DNA of 64,000 nucleotides, taken from Haematococcus lacustris (Eukaryota > Chlorophyta > Chlorophyceae > Chlamydomonadales > Haematococcaceae). Of the stretch, positions 57,440 through 64,000 are shown one piece after another. Every line of letters begins with the position of its first letter. The stretch's first letter is position 1. The DNA is taken from NCBI GenBank assembly GCA_030144725.1, contig JASKMD010000029.1, forward strand, positions 8,235,443 through 8,299,442. The letters run 5' to 3'. Made by a program: the position numbers and the translations under genes. Below the pieces are notes generated by a model, which did no database searches, was not told the DNA's origin, and saw only the letters and a program-made list of their open reading frames with translations.

Positions 57440-60400
57440 ATGCGGCGCCCCACGGCTCAGCCGCCTCCAGCCAACCAGCGCGTGTACTTCAAGTACCACA
57501 TGCAGCGCTTGCAGACTACCGCAAACCATGTGCTCTTCTACGTAGTGGATGCAAACAACGCAGCCAAGCTGGCCCTTGTGGTGAGGCACAGCTCGCCACC
57601 CGCCCACCCCACACCCACCCACTTGTTGCCCCACACTGCTTGGTGCCGCCACAAGCATTAGCTTTGTGAGGGTGTGCGTGGCGATGCGATGCTGTACACT
57701 GCTCACGGCTGCTGCTGGCTGGGCTGGGTCCCTCTCCTGGATTGCACAGGGCACGGACGTACGGCTGTCAGGCCACTTTGTGTACTGCACCCTTCCTGAG
57801 TTCAAGGAGGCCCCACCCATCCGCTGCACCAACCGTGTCAAGGTAGGACGCCCACTTGCTGCCCCATGCCGCCTGGTGCCGACAGCTGTTGCCAACAGCT
57901 GTCGCCAACAGCTTTGTAAGGTAGGACGCATACAGCTCTCACACTGCACCACACACCAACCTCAGCTCCGGCAGCATTGGCTGTTTTGTCTACCTCACTC
58001 ATGCTGGTACGCTGGTCGAGCACCATGTGGCCAGAGCAAGGGGCCAGGTCAAGGGGTCAGGTCAAGGGGTCAGGTCAAGGGGTCAGGTCAAGGGGTCAGG
58101 TCAAGGGGTCAGGTCAAGGGGTCAGGTCAAGGGGTCAGGTCAAGGGGTCAGGTCAAGGTCGAGAACACTATGCACAGCTTCCGGGGCCGCTGTGCTCTCA
58201 GGCCAGAGCCCAGTCCTTCACTGGCTTGCTGCTTTGCTCATGCGCATCAATGCGTGGCGATGATGCAGCACAGCACCGGCCACGAGGAAGCCAGCCAGGG
58301 TAGGGGCGCAGCTTCAGCGACCCCTGCATACTCCAGCAAAGCACGCAGCAGCCGTAGTCAGGGATGGCCCTGGACAGCCTCCTGCCCTGCAATGGGCAGG
58401 GACTGGGGCTCCACTGGTGCAGTACCCCTGCCCTGGCCTCCATGGCCTTGGGCCTTGGCAGGCCGGACAGGAGTGGCCGCCACAATAGGCTGGGAAGGCT
58501 TCGGGAGGCCTGGGCTGGGCGCCATGCCACCCTTGGTGCACACCCCGTGCCCTCCTCTCACTCTCATGGGCACCTGGGTCACCCACAATGCCACACACAT
58601 GAGACCACCAGGTCACAGACTTATGGGATTCATAGGGCTTATAGGGCTTATATGGTTTGTATATTGTATGAGGCTTAATGAGGGGTTTAGGGTTTGTAGG
58701 ATTTGTAGCGTTTAAATGCCGCCGGTACCCGCTTCTGTGACTCTTCACACCAGGGCAAACAGACCAGACAACCCTGGCACCTGGCCAAGGGGAGTGGCGC
58801 TGGCTAGTCGAACTGCCTCCCTACTTCCCTGTGTGTGGCCCTCCTCTGGGCGAGCAGACCCAGCATGGTGCTGCATGGCATGGCACATGCAGGTCATGGA
58901 GTGGCTGACGTGTCTGGGGGCCACCGAGGCTGCTGACCCAGACCAAGTGCAGGTGCGGTGGGAGCGTCCGGAGCTAAACTGCTGCTGCTAGGCTAACTAC
59001 CTGCAGCAACTGGCCACCGGTTTGACCAGCTGACGTTGCCAGGCAGACTGGCTTTCACATCATCAGCCTGACAGCATGCACACCTTCTTTCCGGTTGGCC
59101 ATTTCATCAGTAGCTGGGATCCACATGCATGTTTTCTTACCAAGGCTCCATGCCATGCAGCAGCAGCTGCATGTCGGCTCAGCATGGCCTGGGGTAGCTG
59201 TAGGACTCGGCTGATCCTCCTCAGTGCTGGTGCCGCGCAGGTTCCCAGCATATCCAGCAAGGAGCTGGAGATGCTGCTCACCAGTGACCCCATGTTCAGC
59301 AAGCCAAAGATGGACAGGTGAGGCTCCCTCCTCACACCACTCCATCTCCCTCCCCATCTCCCTCCCCATCTCCCTTACTAGTCATCCATCTGTTTTAGAC
59401 ATGAAAAGGCACAGTCGTCTTAATGAAGGTAATCTGCGGCTTCTCAACTAATTCTCAACTAATCCTCATGCATACAGCACATTATTCTCCTACTAATGGG
59501 TAGTGGCTGTGTCATCTGTAATCCGCACTGAGTAACTGCGACCTACAGCCGGTACCAATACCTGATTTCCTACCCCAATCCACTTGCGAAGGTGGTGCTG
59601 CTTCTCCTGGTGCAGGGAGTACACTGCTGCTGCTGCTCATCTAGTGGTGATGCCCCTGCTGCTGCTGCTGCTGCTGCTGCTGCGCCTGGTGCTCCTGGTG
59701 CAGGGAGTACAACAGCTGGCGTGAAGAGGGAGGCCGCTTGCCCGATGGGCGGCACTTCAAGAACTTTTACCTGGTTGACAGCAGTGGGCAGGAGGCCCAG
59801 GAGCGGCTGGTCATCACGGCGGAGGACAGCCACCGCAAGGACAGGTGACTGAGCACAGCTGTCTGCCTCTTGCTAGGTTGTGTTGTTGGGTGGGGCCCAT
59901 GGGTCGATTCGAATAGCACCTCAAGACCCAGGTCGCTGGGTGCACCAGGTTGCCGCAGTGCAGGTAGAAATGGTGCATCAGGTCGCCCCTCTCAGGTCAG
60001 GTGGCCAAAACAGCTCCAGCAGCCACCTTAAGCCCCAATGCACATGGTCCAACGCAGCCTGGTTCTTGGCTGCTCAGGTCCAGCCACCTGGCAGGCTGGG
60101 GACTGTTGCTTGGCTGCCTTGTCCCTGACAGCTGGGGCGGCTGAGGTTGCCACACCAGCTCTCCCCTGTGTGCTGTGGCAGCTGTTCCGAAGGCTGTGCC
60201 CACATGGGGGCACCATGTTGGGCTGTGTCAATGACTATTGTACCATTAGCTCCTACTGTGCCCTAGTGTCACAGTGCCAAGCATGACAAAGCGCCACCAC
60301 CTCCCAATCTGGCACCATGGCCACTCTACTCCCTCTCCCACCTTGCTGCTGGAAGTGTGATGGCGTCGTACCAGGGGTCACACCAGGAACTACACCAGGT

Positions 60401-61741
60401 TCATCAGTTCAGACTGCAGCAAGGGGCCAGGAGTACCGAGCTTGATGCTTGCATTGCAGTTACAGCTGAAGCATCAGTCATGAGAGTGAGCAAGAATAAG
60501 TGCATAGCCAAAATCCATTACATTGTATGGTGCAGGCGATACAACTACAAAGCCGTGCCAGACATGGGTGGATTTGCTTTCGAGGTAAGACCAAGCCTGC
60601 ATGACATGAAGCTTAATCACTTGCGCAGTGTGTAAGAGAGGTGCAAAGATGCCAAGGGCTCTGCGCCTGGTCATTGCTGCTTTGCCATGCAGCACTTGCC
60701 GACAAGCATTGCTGCACAACACACTACACACAGGGCTGTGCATGGGTCCTGGCTGCCGTGAGGCGGCTCAGCATTGCCCTTGATAGGTCCACTAGGCAGC
60801 TGATGTGAGCAAACCCTGCTGCCCCTGCTGCTGCTGCCCATTGTATTGTCGCTGCTGCTGCCGCTGCTGCCGCTGACGCTGCCTCCAGTTCTGCCCCGCC
60901 TGCTCCTGCTGCCAATGTCACTGCCGCCACAGAACGGCCAAGCAGTGAAGGAGTGGCTAGACTTCGTGACCGGCAAGCCGTCAGGCCCGCCCGTGAGCCG
61001 GCCCCTGCCCCCCAAGGCTGCCGCCCGGGCTGCTGCTGCCAGCTCTGGTGCCGCCCCTTCCGCCTTAGTCACTGCAGGCTATGTGGTAGGCGGCAGGGCA
61101 GCTGTGGCCGTGCCTCGAGGCCAGCGGGGCAAAGACCATGGCCAGGCCTCCAGCTCCGGAAAGCAGCAGCAGCAGCAGCAGCAGCAGGGGCGAGGGGGTC
61201 CTGCTGACCAGGTAGGCAGCATGGCAGCTGGCGTGGTGGCGGGCCTGGGCCAGGGCCAGGGCCAGGGCCAGGGCCAGGGCTTCAGTTCAGGCCTGGTGCA
61301 CACTGGCATGGATCAAGGTCATGGGGGCTTCCCAGCCTCCATGCGGCCACTGGGGGTCTCCCCACAGCAGCAGGCGGGCCCCCTGCTGACCATGGCTCCT
61401 CTTGAGCAGCCATCACTAATGAGCCTGCATGGTGACCTCCCCTTCACCACTCCCTCCGCCCTCACCTCAGCTGGAAAGGAGCAGGTGTTCATGTCTGGGC
61501 CGGGGCTCATGAGTTGGAACCACCCCAGCCAGTCAGAGCAAGGCAGGAGCAGCGGCTTCTGGCACCCCAACTCAGCGGCTGCCACACATCACCATGACAC
61601 CTCCATGCAAGCTGCAACCACTGCGGCTGCTGCAGCTGCCCTTGCGGCTCAATCGCATGACAGCGGCAGCGGAGCCATACTCCTGGACTGGGATTTAAAC
61701 ACGGGCCAGCTGCAGCAGCAGCAGCAGCAGCAGCAGCATTT

Positions 61742-61795
<54 letters not shown>

Positions 61796-63977
61796 ACATC
61801 AGCAGCAACAACACCAGCAACATCAGGGGCAGGGTGGGGAGCCTTGTGATCCTAACTGGGCAACCCAGCCCCATACCCCAAGCATCAGCCAGGTCAGCCT
61901 GGCAGCCCCGCCGGCCCTGGACAACACACCTCAGGGCCCCAGACACAGTCACACCTTAAGGTCACACGCCCACATGCAATCTCACTCTCTCTCTCACCCC
62001 CTGCTGCCTGCTCCCCAACCATGCCCAGCCCAAGCCCATGGGCCTGCTGTCAACCGGGGTCTGGGTGTAGCCCCGTCGAGTGTGACCCCATTGGCCAAAA
62101 GAATGAAATTTGAGAGTATCAGCGCACGACCCAGCCCATGTGGCCAGAATCTCAGTGCAAGCACTGCCTGTGCATGGCCACCCAGTGCAGCAGCTGCAGA
62201 GGCCCGTCCCCAGCCTGGCACCAGCAGCAACAGCCGGCCGCTAGATTGGGAGAGTGGAGAGTGGAAGTCTGGGGGGCACCCTATGAGTGATACGGAGGGA
62301 GAGGAAGCTGCCACGCAGCTGCCTACCATGTCGCAATACTTGCATGCTAAGGTGAGCAGCTGCGTGTGTGGCGGTCTGTTATGGCCGGTGAAGCGACCAT
62401 CCCAATCCACCCCTCCTCCCCGGGCTGTGCTGCAGCTGCTTGGCTGCTTGGGGCCTGTGAAGAGCAGTGCATGGGGCCGCTGCATGGTAACACCACAAGC
62501 TGCTGGATGATGCAGCTTTGTCAATGCCACACCATGCCAGTCTAACCCTAACCCTCTACCCAACCCTCCACCCAACCCTGACCCTGACCCTGACCCTGAC
62601 CCTGACCCTGACCCTGACCCTGACCCTGACCCTGACCCTGACCCTGACCCTGACCCTGACCCTGACCCTGACCCTGACCCTGACCCTGACCCTGACCCTG
62701 ACCCTGACCCTGACCCTGACCCTGACCCTGACCCTGACCCTGACCCTGACCCTGACCCTGACCCTGACCCTGACCCTGACCCTGACCCTGACCCTGACCC
62801 TGACCCTGACCCTGACCCTGACCCTGACCCTGACCCTGACCCTGACCCTGACCCTGACCCTGACCCTGACCCTGACCCTGACCCTGACCCTGACCCTGAC
62901 CCTGACCCTGACCCTGACCCTGACCCTGACCCTGACCCTGACCCTGACCCTGACCCTGACCCTGACCCTGACCCTGACCCTGACCCTGACCCTGACCCTG
63001 ACCCTGACCCTGACCCTGACCCTGACCCTGACCCTGACCCTGACCCTGACCCTGACCCTGACCCTGACCCTGACCCTGACCCTGACCCTGACCCTGACCC
63101 TAACCCTAGCCCTGCCAGACTAAGCAACGATGTCAAAACCAGCGCCCAGTTGGGGTCCCACCCCACCCTCAGCCCACCCTCCTCCGCGCCGCTCTCCTTA
63201 CCCTTAGCTCAGGCCTCGCTGCGCTTGCCATTTGCCTTGTGTGCATCACAGCCAGCCTACAACAGCCAGACGCTCCCCGATATTCCGACCTCCGGCCAGC
63301 CGGTCAGCGATCACGGCGTGGGCAGCGACGTGCTGAATGTCTTCCAGGACGACCGACTGCTATGCAGCTGGGTCACTGGCATTCCTGACCCCGTCCAGCT
63401 GGCCAAATTCGGTCTGTGGCGCGGGAAGCTGCTTGTCGCCATTGCCGCAGCGTCCTTCCCACCCCAAGCAGGGGAAGCAGTTGGGTGGGCGCAGCGGCGG
63501 CAGCAGGTGCTGCAGGCGGAGGGGTGCGGTGGGGAGGCTGGGAGCTGCCCCCTGGTCGGCCCGGCTGCTGGTATGGCAGCAGCGGAGGCGTTGTTGGTGA
63601 TGAGGGAGTTGGAGCTGGAGCCCGTCAGCCTCAGACTGCTGGAGCAGACGCAGGTGGGCCTAGCGGGGGGCCTGCAGGGGGCCTGGCGAACTGAAGGTGG
63701 AGGGCTGGTGATGGTGGTGGTGGCGATGGGGTTAGGAATCCAGCAAGCAGCGGTTGGCAGGGCTGGCCCTCAGGCACCAGCTGGTGGGCAGGGCCAGGGT
63801 AGAATGGGTCAGCCCTAGGCCCTGGATGTGTTTGTCCAGGCATAGGCACTGTCCAAGGTCACACTGGCGCAAGCCAGGTCACACTGGCACTGGCCAAATC
63901 ACACTGGCACTGGCTAGGTCACACTGGCATGATGTCTTTGCTGAGGTGCCAGACTTCACTTTCACCAAGGACACATA
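57440..63977 (+). CDS. large protein with two copies of an unrecognised domain and a polyQ region
   Basis: Exons in consistent phase: 57440-57580, 57750-57842, 58893-58952, 59241-59317, 59716-59844, 60536-60584, 60933-62351, 63213-63653, and probably 63945-63977. The start MRRPTAQPPPANQ is the first ATG of exon 1. Exons 1-3 and 5-7 look like two copies of one domain: VYFKYHMQ...VLFYVVDA, SGHFVYCTLPEF, RCTNRVKVMEWL; then HFKNFYLVDS, LVITAEDSHRKDR, YNYKAVPDM, GQAVKEWLDFV. The long exon 7 is disordered, with Gln tracts (61709-61794) broken by His, consistent with a transcriptional or RNA-associated regulator. The last long exon reads SWVTGIPDPVQLAKFGLW. The family is not recognised. Intron 7 contains the TGACCC array. 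Confidence 0.7.
58041..58158 (+). repeat. 13-bp AGGTCAAGGGGTC array, copy B
   Basis: About 9 clean units in intron 2 of the polyQ gene; copy A has about twice as many. Confidence 0.93.
59495..59585 (-). ncRNA. solo Fanzor 3' tail, candidate guide-RNA scaffold relic
   Basis: On the minus strand: AATCAGGTATTGGTACCGG, a hairpin closed by CCGG/GCGG, GGATTACA, then CACAGCCACTAC. Aligns over about 75 bp with the tail of Fz-2. No Fanzor coding sequence is attached. It lies antisense in intron 4 of the polyQ gene. Confidence 0.45.
62570..63106 (+). repeat. (CCCTGA)n array, about 88 units, in intron 7 of the polyQ gene
   Basis: About 530 bp, essentially pure. Flanked by telomere-like CTAACCCTAACCCT (about 62541) on the left and CCCTAACCCTAGCCC on the right. 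Equivalent to TCAGGG repeats on the other strand. Confidence 0.95.
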
Positions 63978-64000
63978 GTATTGCCGCTGACACGTCCATA

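Larger units (their letters stand above)
41725..59074. repeat. segmental duplication, copy B
   Basis: About 17.35 kb matching 21483-40968 in tandem orientation. Copy-specific insertions: Fanzor-bearing 48897-51596 and TIR element 53763-56488. Copy-specific losses: the intron with Fz-4 and exon 1 of the HMA gene. Confidence 0.96.

Noticed and set aside
62541..63120. True telomere end
   Set aside because: The repeat is CCCTGA, lies inside an intron with exons on both sides, and is not terminal.
61994..63166. Long GSGSGS, LTLTLT and DPDPDP open frames at 62570-63106 and in the RWD introns
   Set aside because: Products of CCCTGA repeats in spliced-out introns; flanking exons are on the plus strand in a different layout.

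Overview
The window looks like nuclear DNA from a green alga, most likely Chlamydomonadales (Chlamydomonas/Haematococcus-like). Genes have many short exons with GT-AG introns, proteins are rich in Ala, Gln and Pro, and long pure tandem repeats and retroelements are abundant. The placement rests on general character and protein families, not on a database match. No bacterial operon structure is present.

Layout. 1-1121: decayed Fanzor copy (TnpB-like, RNA-guided nuclease family) with a conserved 3' tail. 1610-2097: Mia40-like intermembrane-space import factor on the minus strand, head to head with a complete kinesin-13 motor gene (2546-6549, plus). 7049-12001: LINE broken up by a second Fanzor copy and two minisatellites. 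12046-19073: Ty3/gypsy chromovirus (minus; 169-bp LTRs, 5-bp target duplication) carrying a nested terminal-inverted-repeat (TIR) element. 19557-20727: pure GGGGC array.

21483-59074 is a tandem segmental duplication: copy A 21483-40968, copy B 41725-59074, separated by a 756-bp spacer with a palindromic satellite. It carries a metal-binding HMA protein, an RWD-domain protein, an unrecognised gene, a protein-kinase-like gene, a LINE fragment and the 5' part of a polyQ gene. The breakpoints lie inside the HMA gene (B lacks exon 1) and the polyQ gene (A has only exons 1-3), so one complete copy of each survives. After duplication the copies diverged by insertion. A gained a gypsy element with identical LTRs and a 1.45-kb TIR element. 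B carries a 2.7-kb Fanzor-bearing insertion and a 2.7-kb TIR element, and lost an intron with a Fanzor C-terminal exon. Each copy is the empty site for the other's insertions. 57440-63977 holds the complete polyQ gene, with a long TGACCC array in an intron.

The most unusual content is the Fanzor family: five loci (two of them in or beside duplicated genes) plus a solo tail. None is intact. Three share a conserved, hairpin-forming 3' tail, a good candidate for the guide-RNA scaffold. The kinase-like gene is broken at exactly the same nucleotide in A (49-bp inverted filler) and in B (Fanzor-bearing insertion), which may mark a shared double-strand-break site.
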